DNA of 47,909 nt from Myceligenerans salitolerans (GTDB lineage Bacteria; Actinomycetota; Actinomycetes; Actinomycetales; Cellulomonadaceae). Every line of letters begins with the position of its first letter. Position 1 is the first letter of the stretch. The notes under the pieces were generated by a model that saw only the letters and a program-made list of their open reading frames with translations, was not told where the DNA came from and ran no database searches. Made by a program: the position numbers and the translations under genes. This document shows positions 19,208-28,523 of the stretch, piece after piece. Location: positions 1 through 47,909 of the forward strand of contig NZ_JAFMPK010000016.1 of the NCBI RefSeq assembly GCF_017349295.1, read 5' to 3'.

Positions 19208-20142
19208 TGCCGCTGCGGACGCTGCCCGTCCCCGACGGTCTCGACGGCGACCGGGTCGACGCCGCGCTCGCGCGCATGCTCGGCCTGTCCCGGACGCGCG
19301 CCGCCGAACTCGCCGCGTCCGGCGCCGTGCGGCTGGACGGACGCGAGGTCGGCAAGTCGGACCGGGTCCTGGCCGGGTCGGCCCTCGAGGTCGACGTTCC
19401 CGACGAGCGTGGCGGCGGTCGTCACGAGGTGGATCCCGTGCCGGTCGAGGGCATGGACATCGTGCACGACGACGACGACATCGTCGTGATCGACAAGCCC
19501 GTCGGAGTGGCCGCCCACCCGTCACCCGGCTGGACCGGGCCTACGGTGGTCGGGGCGCTGGCCGCGGCCGGCTACCGGATCTCCACCTCAGGTGCGCCCG
19601 AACGGCAGGGCATCGTGCACCGGCTCGACGTCGGGACGTCCGGCCTGATGGTCGTCGCGAAGTCCGAGCTCGCGTACTCGGCGCTGAAGCGCGCGTTCAA
19701 GGAACGCACGGTGGAGAAGGTCTACCACGCGCTCGCGCAGGGGCATCCCGACCCGACGTCCGGCACCATCGACGCCCCGATCGGGCGGCACCCGAGCGCG
19801 GACTGGAAGTTCGCGGTCACGGCCGACGGCAAGCCGTCGGTGACGCACTACGAGACGCTCGAGATGCTGCCGGCCGCGTCACTCGTCGAGGTTCACCTGG
19901 AGACCGGACGCACACATCAGATCCGTGTGCACTTCGCCGCCCTGCGGCACCCTCTCGTCGGGGACCTGACCTATGGCGCCGATCCCGTGCTCGCGACACG
20001 GGCGGGCATCACGCGGCAGTGGCTGCACGCGGTACGCCTCGGGTTCGACCACCCCGGAACGGGGGAGTGGCTGGAGGTCGCCTCGGACTACCCCGCGGAC
20101 CTCGCGACAGCGCTGGACACGATCGGCGGGCACTACCGCTGA
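19207..20142 (+). CDS. rluD: RluD-family pseudouridine synthase
   Basis: RNA pseudouridine synthase acting on large-subunit rRNA in the RluA/RluD family. It has an N-terminal S4 domain (about residues 13-75) and a catalytic domain with the [12 protein letters not shown] motif carrying the catalytic Asp, then [10 protein letters not shown]. The ATG overlaps the lspA stop; the lspA-rluD pairing is widely conserved. At 311 aa the length is typical. Exact target uridines cannot be read from sequence. Confidence 0.93.
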   Translation: MPLRTLPVPDGLDGDRVDAALARMLGLSRTRAAELAASGAVRLDGREVGKSDRVLAGSALEVDVPDERGGGRHEVDPVPVEGMDIVHDDDDIVVIDKPVGVAAHPSPGWTGPTVVGALAAAGYRISTSGAPERQGIVHRLDVGTSGLMVVAKSELAYSALKRAFKERTVEKVYHALAQGHPDPTSGTIDAPIGRHPSADWKFAVTADGKPSVTHYETLEMLPAASLVEVHLETGRTHQIRVHFAALRHPLVGDLTYGADPVLATRAGITRQWLHAVRLGFDHPGTGEWLEVASDYPADLATALDTIGGHYR

Positions 20143-20193
20143 GGCGGTGATGGCGCAGGTCGTACCAGTGGTGCGGGACATCCGCCCGGTGCG

Positions 20194-20305
20194 CTGCGCG
20201 TCGCCCTTCGTCACTGAGGATGTTGCCGCGCCATTTCCTCGGGCTGTGCTTCGGGCGGGTGCCTCGTTCCTCGGCTCCGACCCTGCGCGTCGCCCTTCGT
20301 CACTG
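20194..20305 (-). repeat. Inverted copies of the dispersed repeat between rluD and dnaE
   Basis: On the - strand, 20304-20237 aligns along its length with the 76-bp repeats at the start of ftsQ, beginning GTGACGAAGGGCG. A partial copy shares 23 identical bases at 20194-20216 (against 20283-20305). The full copy ends 15 bp before the dnaE -10 box. This stretch between rluD and dnaE has no gene. Confidence 0.8.
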
Positions 20306-20319
20306 TCGGTGGCCCCGCA

Positions 20320-20331
20320 TAGGATCGGCCC
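20320..20331 (+). promoter_or_regulatory. Putative leaderless -10 of dnaE
   Basis: TAGGAT at 20320-20325, 6 nt, ATG 20332. Any -35 region would fall in the dispersed repeat. Confidence 0.5.
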
Positions 20332-23300
20332 ATGCCCACCGCGACTGCTCCTTCCCCGGCCTCGAAGAGCGAGGACTTCGTCCACCTGCACGTCCACACG
20401 GAGTTCTCCATGCTGGACGGCGCGGCGCGGATCGGGGACCTCATGGACGAGGTCGGGCGGCAGGGTCAGAAGGCCATCGCCACCACGGACCACGGGTACC
20501 TGTTCGGCGCGCACGAGTTCTGGGCACAGGCCGAGAAGAAGGGCATCAAGCCCATCATCGGCGTCGAGGCCTACGTGACGCCGGGCACCAGCCGGTTCGA
20601 CCAGACGCGTGTCCGGTACGGCGAGGCGGGCCAGGAGTCCGACGACGTGTCGGCGCGCGGCGCCTACACGCACATGACGCTGCTGAGCAAGAACAACACC
20701 GGCATGCACAACCTGTTCCGCGCCTCGTCGCTGGCGTCGATCGAGGGGCAGATGGGCAAGTGGCCGCGGATGGACCGGGAGCTCCTGGAGCGCTACTCCG
20801 AAGGGCTCATCGCGACCACGGGCTGTCCGTCGGGCGAGATCCAGGTGCGCCTCCGGCTCGGGCAGTGGGACGAGGCCGTCCGCCAGGCCGGTGAGCTGCA
20901 GGAGATTTTCGGCAAGGAGAACTACTACGTCGAGCTCATGGACCACGGGCTCGAGATCGAGACCCGCGTGACCAAGCAGCTCCTGGAGCTGGCCGAGCAC
21001 ATCGGCGCGCCACTGGTCGCCACGAACGACCTGCACTACGTCCGCGAGGACGACGCCACCAGCCAGGAGGCACTGCTCGCCATCAACTCGGGGTCCACGC
21101 TGGACGACCCCAACCGGTTCAAGTTCGACGGCACCGGCTACTACGTGAAGTCGGCCGCCGAGATGCGGCGGATCTTCAAGGAGATCCCCGAGGCGTGCGA
21201 CAACACGCTGCTCATCGCCGAGCAGTGCGAGGTGTCCTTCGACACGAGCGCGAACTACATGCCGCGCTTCCCGGTGCCCGACGGGGAGGACGAGATCTCC
21301 TGGTTCGTCAAGGAGGTCGAGAAGGGCCTGCACCGCCGGTACCCGGCCGGAATCCCGGACGCCGTGCGCAAGCAGGCCGAGTACGAGACCGACGTCATCG
21401 TCCAGATGGGCTTCCCGGGATACTTCCTCGTGGTCGCCGACTTCATCAACTGGTCCAAGGAACAGGGCATCCGCGTGGGGCCCGGCCGCGGTTCCGCGGC
21501 GGGCTCGATGGTCGCCTACGTCATGGGCATCACCGAGCTCGACCCGCTGGAGCACGGCCTGATCTTCGAGCGGTTCCTCAACCCCGAGCGTGTGTCCATG
21601 CCCGACGTCGACGTGGACTTCGACGAGCGCCGGCGCGGGGAGGCCATCCAGTACGTCACCGAGAAGTACGGCGACGACCGCGTGGCGATGATCGTCACCT
21701 ACGGCACCATCAAGGCCAAGCAGGCGCTCAAGGACTCCGCCCGGCTGCTCGGCTTCCCCTTCGCGATGGGGGAGAAGCTCACCAAGGCGATGCCACCCGC
21801 CGTGATGGGCAAGGACATCCCGCTGTCCGGCATCTTCGACCCCAAGCACGACCGGTACGCCGAGGCGTCCGAGTTCCGGCAGTTGCACGACACCGATCCC
21901 GAGGCGCAGCGGGTCGTCGAACTCGCGCGCGGCATCGAGGGCCTGAAGCGGCAGTGGGGCGTGCACGCGGCCGGCGTGATCATGTCGAGCGACCCGCTGA
22001 TCGACATCATCCCGATCATGAAGCGCCTGCAGGACGGCGCGATCATCACGCAGTTCGACTACCCGACGTCCGAGGGCCTCGGCCTCATCAAGATGGACTT
22101 CCTGGGCCTGCGCAACCTCACGATCCTCGACGACGCCCTCGAGAACATCGTGATGAACGGCAAGGACCCGGTCGACATCGAGAACGTCGGGCTCGACGAC
22201 AAACCCACCTACGAACTGCTCGCCAGCGGCAACACGCTCGGTGTCTTCCAGCTCGACGGCGGTGCGATGCGCTCCCTGCTGCGGCAGATGCGCCCGGACA
22301 ACTTCGAGGACGTCTCCGCCGTCATCGCCCTGTACCGGCCCGGGCCGATGGGCATGAACTCGCACGTCAACTACGCGCTGCGAAAGAACGGGCAGCAGAA
22401 GATCGAGGCGATCCACCCCGAGGTGGTCGAACCCTTCGCCGAGATCCTCGACGAGACCTACGGCCTGATCGTCTACCAGGAGCAGGTGCAGCGCGCCGCC
22501 CAGATCATGGCCGGGTACTCCCTCGGCCAGGCCGACCTGCTGCGTCGCGCGATGGGCAAGAAGAAGCCCGAGGTACTGGCCAAGGAGTTCGTGAACTTCG
22601 AGAAAGGTGCCAAGGAGAAGGGATACAGCGACGGGGCGATCAAGGCGGTCTGGGACACGCTGGTCCCGTTCGCCGGGTACGCGTTCAACAAGGCGCACTC
22701 CGCCGGCTACGGCCTCGTCGCGTACTGGACCGCCTACCTCAAGGCGAACTACCCGGCCGAGTACATGGCCGCCCTCCTGCAGTCCGTGGGGGACAACAAG
22801 GACAAGATGGCGCTCTACCTCAACGAGTGCCGTCGCATGGGCATCACGGTGCTCCCGCCCGACGTCAACGACTCCGCCGTGAAGTTCACGGCCGTCGGGG
22901 GCGACATCCGCTTCGGCCTCACGGGAGTGCGGAACGTCGGCAAGAACGTGGTCGACGCGATCGTGGCCGCCCGCGAGGAGCGCGGCGCCTACACCTCGTT
23001 CACCGACTTCCTGGACAAGGTTCCCGCCGTGGTCTGCAACAAGCGCACCATCGAGTCGCTCGTCAAGGCCGGCGCCTTCGACTCCCTCGGACACACGCGG
23101 CGCTCGCTGCTCGTGGTGCACGAGCAGGCGGTCGACTCGGTCATCAGTGTGAAGCGCAAGGAGGCGGAGGGGCAGTTCGACCTGTTCGCCGACCTGGGCG
23201 CCGGCGACACCGGTGACGACGGCGGGATGAGCTTCGCGGTGGAGGTGCCGGACCTGCCGGACTGGGAGAAGAAGCAGAAGCTCGCTTTCGAGCGGGAGAT

Positions 23301-23898
23301 GCTCGGCCTGTACGTGAGCGACCATCCGCTGTCCGGCCTGGACCACGTGCTGTCCCGGGCCTCGGACACGTCGGTCGCCTCGCTGCTCGGTGACGGCGAA
23401 CGGCCGGAGAACTCCGTGGTGACGGTCGCCGGCCTCCTCACGTCGGTCCAGCGCAAGATGAGCAAGAACGGCAACCCGTGGGCGGCGGTCACTCTCGAGG
23501 ACCTCGAAGGTGCGGTCGAGGTGATGTTCTTCGGGGAGACCTACCTGGCCTACTCGACGGTGCTCGCGGAGGACCAGGTGGTGGTGCTGCGCGGGAAGGT
23601 GCGCAAACGTGACGACCAGGTCTCGCTGCAGGCGATGGAGGTCGCGCTGCCCGACATCACCGTGGGTGCGGACTCCCCGCTCGGGGTGACCGTGCCGCAC
23701 ACCCGCGCGGTCGAGCCGGTGATGGTGCGCCTGCGCGAGGTCCTGGCCGACCATCCCGGCTCGGCCGAGGTGCATGTCGCGGTGGAGGAGCCGGGCAAGC
23801 GGACGGTCGTACGCGCCGCCGACTCCCTCCGCGTCGAGAAGACGCCGGCACTCTTCGGCGACCTCAAGGCCCTGCTCGGGCAGAGCTGTCTGTCATGA
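20332..23898 (+). CDS. dnaE: DNA polymerase III alpha subunit DnaE1
   Basis: Replicative polymerase, 1188 aa. The N-terminal PHP domain begins HLHVHTEFSMLDGAA, with an intact histidine pattern consistent with the PHP exonuclease of actinobacterial DnaE1. The polymerase domain carries GPGRGSAAGS and the catalytic PDVDVDFDERRR. A helix-hairpin-helix region is followed by an OB fold (VTVAGLLTSVQRKMSKNG). Length and PHP domain indicate the replicative DnaE1 rather than the mutasome DnaE2. The start is fixed by the leaderless -10, and the stop overlaps the next gene (ATGA). Confidence 0.97.
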   Translation: MPTATAPSPASKSEDFVHLHVHTEFSMLDGAARIGDLMDEVGRQGQKAIATTDHGYLFGAHEFWAQAEKKGIKPIIGVEAYVTPGTSRFDQTRVRYGEAGQESDDVSARGAYTHMTLLSKNNTGMHNLFRASSLASIEGQMGKWPRMDRELLERYSEGLIATTGCPSGEIQVRLRLGQWDEAVRQAGELQEIFGKENYYVELMDHGLEIETRVTKQLLELAEHIGAPLVATNDLHYVREDDATSQEALLAINSGSTLDDPNRFKFDGTGYYVKSAAEMRRIFKEIPEACDNTLLIAEQCEVSFDTSANYMPRFPVPDGEDEISWFVKEVEKGLHRRYPAGIPDAVRKQAEYETDVIVQMGFPGYFLVVADFINWSKEQGIRVGPGRGSAAGSMVAYVMGITELDPLEHGLIFERFLNPERVSMPDVDVDFDERRRGEAIQYVTEKYGDDRVAMIVTYGTIKAKQALKDSARLLGFPFAMGEKLTKAMPPAVMGKDIPLSGIFDPKHDRYAEASEFRQLHDTDPEAQRVVELARGIEGLKRQWGVHAAGVIMSSDPLIDIIPIMKRLQDGAIITQFDYPTSEGLGLIKMDFLGLRNLTILDDALENIVMNGKDPVDIENVGLDDKPTYELLASGNTLGVFQLDGGAMRSLLRQMRPDNFEDVSAVIALYRPGPMGMNSHVNYALRKNGQQKIEAIHPEVVEPFAEILDETYGLIVYQEQVQRAAQIMAGYSLGQADLLRRAMGKKKPEVLAKEFVNFEKGAKEKGYSDGAIKAVWDTLVPFAGYAFNKAHSAGYGLVAYWTAYLKANYPAEYMAALLQSVGDNKDKMALYLNECRRMGITVLPPDVNDSAVKFTAVGGDIRFGLTGVRNVGKNVVDAIVAAREERGAYTSFTDFLDKVPAVVCNKRTIESLVKAGAFDSLGHTRRSLLVVHEQAVDSVISVKRKEAEGQFDLFADLGAGDTGDDGGMSFAVEVPDLPDWEKKQKLAFEREMLGLYVSDHPLSGLDHVLSRASDTSVASLLGDGERPENSVVTVAGLLTSVQRKMSKNGNPWAAVTLEDLEGAVEVMFFGETYLAYSTVLAEDQVVVLRGKVRKRDDQVSLQAMEVALPDITVGADSPLGVTVPHTRAVEPVMVRLREVLADHPGSAEVHVAVEEPGKRTVVRAADSLRVEKTPALFGDLKALLGQSCLS

Positions 23899-24713
23899 GC
23901 GATCGGGCGCCGGTGCGAGAGGACGGGAACGGGATGACCGACGCCGTGGTGACGCAGGCCATGCCGGACGGCGAACAGGCAGCCGGGTCGGACCCTGCCG
24001 CCGAGGGCGGACGGGCGACAGGAGGCGAACCGGTGGCCGGGGGCGCACCGCCGACAGAGGGCGCACCGCCGACAGGGAACGAACCGGTGGCCGGGAACGA
24101 ACGGGTGGCCGACGCCGTCGTGCCCAACGACCGCTACGACGAGGACGACCATCCACGCTTCGCCCTCGTTCCCGCGGCCTACGTGCTGCTGCGGCGCCAG
24201 GCGCCCCGCGATCCCTGGACGGGCGGCACGGGCCGCCGGGGCCTGCCTCCGGGCCCCGGCGCGCCGGGTTCCGACGAGGTTCTGCTCCAGCTGCGGCAGA
24301 ACACCGGCTATCGCGACGGCTTCTGGGCCTGTGCGGCGGCGGGGCACGTCGAGGAGGGGGAGTCGGTCGTCGAGGCGGCCGTCCGCGAGGCGGCCGAGGA
24401 ACTCGGCGTCACCGTGGACCCGGCGGACCTGCGGCCGGTGACGGTGCTGCACCGCGGCGAACCGGGTGGGCCCGCCGTCGAGCAGAGGGTGGACTTCTTC
24501 TTCGAGACCACCCGGTGGCAGGGCACGCCGCGGATCCTCGAGCCGGAGAAGACCGCTGACCTCGCGTGGGTGCCGCTCGCCGAGCCGCCGGTCTCGCTCG
24601 TGCCGCACGAGGCCGTCGTGCTCGACGCCGTCCGTGTCCGTGACGCCGGAGGCCGTGACGTGCCGCCTCTCATGACTCTCGGGTTCTCCGACGGCCGGGG
24701 AGGCGCGGCGTGA
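23895..24713 (+). CDS. NUDIX hydrolase with long low-complexity N-terminus
   Basis: Hydrolase of nucleoside diphosphate-linked substrates. A full NUDIX box starts at residue 150 (GHVEEGE, then REAAEELGV). The first ~75 residues are Gly/Pro/Ala/Glu-rich with short repeats (EPVAG, GAPPT) and probably disordered. The ATG overlaps the dnaE stop, so it is translated with the polymerase, which might suggest nucleotide sanitation, but the substrate cannot be predicted. If translation begins later, for example at ATG 23934, the core is unaffected. Confidence 0.88.
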   Translation: MSDRAPVREDGNGMTDAVVTQAMPDGEQAAGSDPAAEGGRATGGEPVAGGAPPTEGAPPTGNEPVAGNERVADAVVPNDRYDEDDHPRFALVPAAYVLLRRQAPRDPWTGGTGRRGLPPGPGAPGSDEVLLQLRQNTGYRDGFWACAAAGHVEEGESVVEAAVREAAEELGVTVDPADLRPVTVLHRGEPGGPAVEQRVDFFFETTRWQGTPRILEPEKTADLAWVPLAEPPVSLVPHEAVVLDAVRVRDAGGRDVPPLMTLGFSDGRGGAA

Positions 24714-25114
24714 TCCGCCTCAATCCGGAACAGCTCGTGTTCGTCACCGAGCGGCATCTGGCCACGCTCACGACGCTGCGGGAGGACGGCACGCCGCACG
24801 TGGTTCCCGTGGCGTTCACCTGGGACGCGACGGGCGGAGTCGCCCGCATCACGGCGAACCGCGGCTCGGTCAAGACCCGCAACGCGCGAGGGTATCCCCC
24901 CGGCGGAACCGTCCCCAGGGCGGCGGTGTGCCAGGTGGACGGAGGCCGCTGGATCACCCTGGAGGGCCGGATCGAGGTGAGCGAGGACCCGGACGAGATC
25001 GCGACCGCCGTCGAGCGGTACGCGAGGCGGTATCGCACCCTGGGGCCGAACCCGCAGCGCGTCGTGCTGCGCCTGGTCCCGGACAAGGTCATGGCGAGCA
25101 CCTACATGGCGTGA
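24710..25114 (+). CDS. F420-dependent PPOX-class oxidoreductase
   Basis: 134-aa split beta-barrel flavin/F420-binding protein of the pyridoxamine 5'-phosphate oxidase-like superfamily, with HLATLTTLREDGTPHVVPVAF at the N-terminus and a central KTRNAR stretch. Such actinobacterial proteins often reduce substrates with F420H2, but the substrate is unknown. The GTG at 24710 overlaps the NUDIX stop. It ends the dnaE operon and converges with the two-component genes. Confidence 0.85.
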   Translation: MIRLNPEQLVFVTERHLATLTTLREDGTPHVVPVAFTWDATGGVARITANRGSVKTRNARGYPPGGTVPRAAVCQVDGGRWITLEGRIEVSEDPDEIATAVERYARRYRTLGPNPQRVVLRLVPDKVMASTYMA

Positions 25115-25135
25115 CCGTGTCGGCGCCTCACCGCG

Positions 25136-25152
25136 GCCCGTCGTCCACGGGC
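25136..25152. terminator. Short stem-loop between convergent genes
   Basis: GCCCGT-CGTCC-ACGGGC lies between the PPOX gene and the response regulator gene, which converge. No T-tract is present. Confidence 0.35.
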
Positions 25153-25172
25153 GCGGCCCTGCCGGACCGGCG

Positions 25173-25775
25173 TCAGATCCAGCCCTCCTCCCAGGCCCGC
25201 CGGGCCGCCGCGTGCCGCGTGGCGACCCCGAGCTTGGTCATCGCGGCCGAGAGGTAGTTGCGGACCGTGCCCGGGGCGAGGTGCACGGCGGCGGCGATCT
25301 CGCTCACCGGAGCGCCCGAGCGTGCCGCCCGGAGGACCTCGATCTCGCGGTCGGTGAGGGGGCACTCGTTCTCGGTGAGAGCCGACGCCGCGATCTCCGG
25401 GTCGACGTAGCGACGGCCGGCCGCCACGTCGCGGATGATCTCCGCGAGCCGCGCCGCGGGGGTGGACTTGGGAACGAAGGCGCGAACCCCTGCGGCCAGC
25501 GCCCGGCGCAGCACGGCGGGACGCGCATGACGGGTGACCAGTACGCAGTGGGTGGGCAGGGTGGCGCGGATCTGTTCGGCCGCGTGCAGACCGTCGGCCG
25601 GCGGCATCTCCAGGTCGAGGACGGCGATGTCGGGCCGGTGCGCCACGGCGAGCCGCACGGCGTCGGTGGTGGTGGCGGCCTGGGCGACGACCGCGAGGTC
25701 GTCCTCCAGGTCGAGCAGGGTGCCCAGCGCTCCCCGGAGCATCTCCTCGTCGTCGGCCAGCAGCAGCCGGATCAC
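25173..25775 (-). CDS. NarL/LuxR-type response regulator
   Basis: 200-aa regulator. The receiver domain has the acidic pocket (D8, D9), the phosphorylation site D54 in VLDLEM, T79-like Thr (VLVTRHA) and K103 region (VPKST). The C-terminal LuxR helix-turn-helix spans about 135-195 (LTDREIEVLRAARSGAPVSEIA). The GTG start overlaps the stop of the kinase gene (GTGA), so the two form one unit with the kinase first. Its DNA target is probably the inverted-repeat region 27066-27092. Confidence 0.94.
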   Translation of the reverse strand: MIRLLLADDEEMLRGALGTLLDLEDDLAVVAQAATTTDAVRLAVAHRPDIAVLDLEMPPADGLHAAEQIRATLPTHCVLVTRHARPAVLRRALAAGVRAFVPKSTPAARLAEIIRDVAAGRRYVDPEIAASALTENECPLTDREIEVLRAARSGAPVSEIAAAVHLAPGTVRNYLSAAMTKLGVATRHAAARRAWEEGWI

Positions 25776-27013
25776 GGGGCGCCCACCGTCGCGGTGACGA
25801 CGAACCTGTCGCCGGCGCTCTCCCAGCTGAGCCGCCCGTCGACGGCCGCGAGCCGTTCCGCGAGCGAGGCCAGTCCGCTGCCGCCTCCGGGCGCCGCCAC
25901 GTCGTCCCGCGCCGTGCCGGTCGCGCCGGTAGCGTCCACGGAGGCGTCGGCCGCCGGTTCGGCGCCGTCCGGACGTGCCCCGTCGTTGGTGATGCGGAGC
26001 CGGGCACCGGCACCGGCACCGGCCAGCTCGATCGCGGCGTGCCGCGCGGTGCTGTGGCGCAGGATGTTCGTGGTCGCCTCGCGGACCACGAGGCCCAGCA
26101 GCGCCCGCCCGGCGTCGTGCAGCCCGGCGGTGGCCGAGGGATCGGCGTCGACCCTGGCCTCGACGCCCGCCGAGGCCAGGACGCGGGACACGTTCGCCAG
26201 CTCGCCCTCCAACGTGGTGCGCCGGTAACCCTGTACCAGGGCACGGGTCTCGCGCAACGCGTCCCCCGCGAGCTCCTGCACCTCACGCATCGTGTCGGCC
26301 GCCCGGCGCGGGTCGTCCCGCGCCAGCCGTGCGGCCAGCTCGCTCTTCAGGGCGATGACCTGCAGATGATGACCCTGCACGTCGTGGAGCTCGCCCGCGA
26401 ACCGCAGCCGTTCGTCCGCGACGGCCAGCTCGCCCGCCAGGTGACGCGCGTCGTCCAGGCGTTCCGCCACCTGCCAGGCATGCAGCATCCCGAGCGTCGT
26501 CGGCCCGAAGGCGGCCACCATGAGCAACGGCATCCAGGCCGCGTGCCCGGTGTCGGGTTCGCCCGTGGCGAGGGCGACCGCCGCACCGGTGAGCGGCAGC
26601 ACGACGGCCGCACCGCCGAGCGTCAGCCACGCGCGGCGTGCCGGCAGGAACATGGCGAGCGCGGACACCGTCGCCGCGGGAGCGAGGGACCAGAGCCCGA
26701 GGTTGCCCGCCGCGAGCGGTACCGCTCCGGCGACCACGCCGCTCGCCGCGGCACCGCCGGTCAGCGCCATCGACGGCGTCCGGGACCGCAGCCGCAGCGC
26801 GACCAGGAGCCCGCACGCGACGATCGTGCCGCCCGTCGCCACGGCGGTGACCGCTCGGACGGCGCCCGCGACCTCGGGGTCCAGCACCCAGTCGCCCACG
26901 ACCAGCCCGAGCACGCACGCCACCGTGCCTGCCAGCCCCCACCACACGTTGCGGCGGAACGCTGCCAGACCGCGTCCGCCCTCGTCCCGGACGGCCGGTG
27001 CCACGGTGCCCAT
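25772..27013 (-). CDS. Sensor histidine kinase (NarL/DesK type)
   Basis: 413 aa. Five or six membrane helices (about 23-175) with almost no extracellular domain suggest sensing within or at the membrane. A HisKA_3 dimerisation domain has the phosphoacceptor in GELHDVQGHHLQ (H210). The HATPase domain has an N-box (EATTNILRHS) and GSGLASLAERL. The start chosen is ATG 27013, 6 nt after CACAAT, a plausible leaderless -10; the longer frame to 27322 lies over the divergent promoter. It is the partner of the adjacent regulator and divergent from a polytopic membrane protein gene. Confidence 0.92.
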   Translation of the reverse strand: MGTVAPAVRDEGGRGLAAFRRNVWWGLAGTVACVLGLVVGDWVLDPEVAGAVRAVTAVATGGTIVACGLLVALRLRSRTPSMALTGGAAASGVVAGAVPLAAGNLGLWSLAPAATVSALAMFLPARRAWLTLGGAAVVLPLTGAAVALATGEPDTGHAAWMPLLMVAAFGPTTLGMLHAWQVAERLDDARHLAGELAVADERLRFAGELHDVQGHHLQVIALKSELAARLARDDPRRAADTMREVQELAGDALRETRALVQGYRRTTLEGELANVSRVLASAGVEARVDADPSATAGLHDAGRALLGLVVREATTNILRHSTARHAAIELAGAGAGARLRITNDGARPDGAEPAADASVDATGATGTARDDVAAPGGGSGLASLAERLAAVDGRLSWESAGDRFVVTATVGAP

Positions 27014-27065
27014 GGCGCCATTGTGGCAGCGCAGCGGCCGACCCGGGGTGCGCGTCGCCGGGTCA

Positions 27066-27092
27066 TGACATCTGTCACGCGGGGTCGTGACA
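27066..27092. promoter_or_regulatory. Nested inverted repeats in the divergent promoter region
   Basis: TGACA-TC-TGTCA (27066-27077) overlaps TGTCACG-6 nt-CGTGACA (27073-27092), giving three TGTCA half-sites. The position between kinase and membrane protein genes fits an operator for the adjacent response regulator. Inference. Confidence 0.5.
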
Positions 27093-27196
27093 CCTGCGGG
27101 CCGGCGCGTGGCGTCCGGCACTACGGACGCCACGCGGCGCGCGGCAGCGTGGTTCCGGAGGCGGCGGCACGTCGCCCACGACCGGAGGAGGCGGAC

Positions 27197-28096
27197 ATGA
27201 CGACGGACGAAGCGGTGCGGCCGGAGGCGCGAAGCGGGCCGGAGACGGCGACGGCGTCCACGGCGTACGACGGCGCGGCGCGGGCGGGCAGGTGGCGAGC
27301 CGCCGGGCGGTTCCTGCTCCACCTGGGCGAGATGGTCGCGGCCATGCTGGCGGGCATGCTCGTGTTCGGCGGGCTAAGGGACTGGTCCGTCGCCGCGCTC
27401 GGCCTCACCGGACTTTTGGAACGGCCGGATCTGGACGCGGTGGCGATGGTGCTGGACATGGTCGTGGCGATGACGCTGTGGATGCGCGTGCGCCGACACG
27501 GCCGGGCGGCGATCGTCGAGATGAACGCCGCGATGGCGGCACCCTTCGCGGTGCTGCTGCCGCTGTACTGGACGGGCCGTGTCGGGCAGGACGACCTCAT
27601 GGTCTGGGGCCACGCGCTCATGGTCCCGGCGATGGCCGCGGCGATGCTCCTGCGGCCGGCCGAGTACGCGGGGCCGGGTCACGTCCGCCACGGGCCGGAC
27701 CTGTCCTGGCTCGCCCGGCGCTGGCCGATCGCCCTGGCGCTGGCCCTGTTCGTCCTGACGATCGCCGACGGTTCCGACCGGTTCCCGGTGTGGATCGTCC
27801 TCGGGGTCGCCCTCGTCTACCCGGTGGTCGGAGTGCTGCGGCGGGCCATCCGCGGGCGTTCCATGGTGGTGCTGCAGGCGGCCGGGCTGGCCGTGTTCGC
27901 CGGGATCACGACGGCGGCCGCCGTCGTCGACCCCGTGACGGGATCGTTCGTCGTCGCCGCCGGCCTTGTCGGCCACGCGGTGTGGGACGCGTTCCATCAC
28001 CGGGCCGGCGCCGTCGTCTGGCGGTGGTACGCCGAGGCGTGCGTGGTCTACGACCTCCTGCTCGCGGCCGCGGTCGTCGCGGCGGCCGTGGGTTGA
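27197..28096 (+). CDS. Polytopic membrane protein of unknown function
   Basis: 299 aa from ATG 27197 behind GGAGGAGG. A hydrophilic N-terminus (about 33 residues) is followed by eight or nine hydrophobic segments. Short Arg-rich loops and a few His-containing stretches ([28 protein letters not shown]) lie between helices. I recognise no family. It is divergent from a histidine kinase and regulator and is the obvious candidate for their target gene. Confidence 0.75.
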   Translation: MTTDEAVRPEARSGPETATASTAYDGAARAGRWRAAGRFLLHLGEMVAAMLAGMLVFGGLRDWSVAALGLTGLLERPDLDAVAMVLDMVVAMTLWMRVRRHGRAAIVEMNAAMAAPFAVLLPLYWTGRVGQDDLMVWGHALMVPAMAAAMLLRPAEYAGPGHVRHGPDLSWLARRWPIALALALFVLTIADGSDRFPVWIVLGVALVYPVVGVLRRAIRGRSMVVLQAAGLAVFAGITTAAAVVDPVTGSFVVAAGLVGHAVWDAFHHRAGAVVWRWYAEACVVYDLLLAAAVVAAAVG

Positions 28097-28109
28097 CCGC
28101 AGGACACGC

Positions 28110-28385
28110 TCAGCCGACGACCGCGCTCGTCTCGCCGCCGGGGCCCCGTACCGTCACGCGGTCCCCGCGGGCGAGCCGGCGGCCCCGGCGGGTCTCCTCC
28201 TCGCCGTTGACCAGCACGTCGCCGGCGGTGACGAGCTCACGGGCCTGCGCACCGTCCTCGGCGAGGTTCGCCAGCTTGAGGAACTGCCCGAGCCGGATCG
28301 ACTCGTCCCGGATCGGCACACGGTCGGGTCCGGAGAGGGCACCGGGCTGCGGGTCGCGGATCTTCACACCTCCATCATCGCGCAT
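28110..28385 (-). CDS. Small S4-domain RNA-binding protein
   Basis: 91 aa if started at ATG 28385, or 85 aa from GTG 28367. The core is one S4 fold: [43 protein letters not shown]. It resembles YbcJ/RqcP-like single S4 proteins that bind rRNA or stalled ribosomes; which of these is not decidable. Neither start has a convincing ribosome binding site at normal spacing. It is divergent from hisD; the 138 bp between them hold the hisD promoter. Confidence 0.82.
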   Translation of the reverse strand: MRDDGGVKIRDPQPGALSGPDRVPIRDESIRLGQFLKLANLAEDGAQARELVTAGDVLVNGEEETRRGRRLARGDRVTVRGPGGETSAVVG

Positions 28386-28510
28386 CCGGCACCGGCCCGA
28401 ACCTCGTGCCACCGCCGGCCAGCTCGGCGGGCCGCCGGCGGGACGGCGCGGCGCTCGCCGGGAACCCGTCCACGGCGCGGCCACGACCACCGCCGCGCAC
28501 CCACCGAAAC

Positions 28511-28523
28511 TAGAATGAGCGCC
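28511..28523 (+). promoter_or_regulatory. Putative leaderless -10 of hisD
   Basis: TAGAAT at 28511-28516, 7 nt, GTG 28524. An ATG at 28515 overlaps the -10 itself and is therefore less likely as the start. Confidence 0.5.

Noticed and set aside
20143-20331. Degenerate insertion sequence between rluD and dnaE
   Set aside because: No transposase fragment, terminal inverted repeats or target duplication; the content is the dispersed repeat.
19879-23775. Long - strand open frame of about 1300 codons opposite dnaE
   Set aside because: Antisense shadow of rluD and dnaE; it also crosses the intergenic repeat.
24028-24110. Frameshift or pseudogene in the NUDIX gene because of its odd N-terminus
   Set aside because: The frame is intact from the ATGA overlap to the NUDIX box; the region is simply low-complexity with short repeats.
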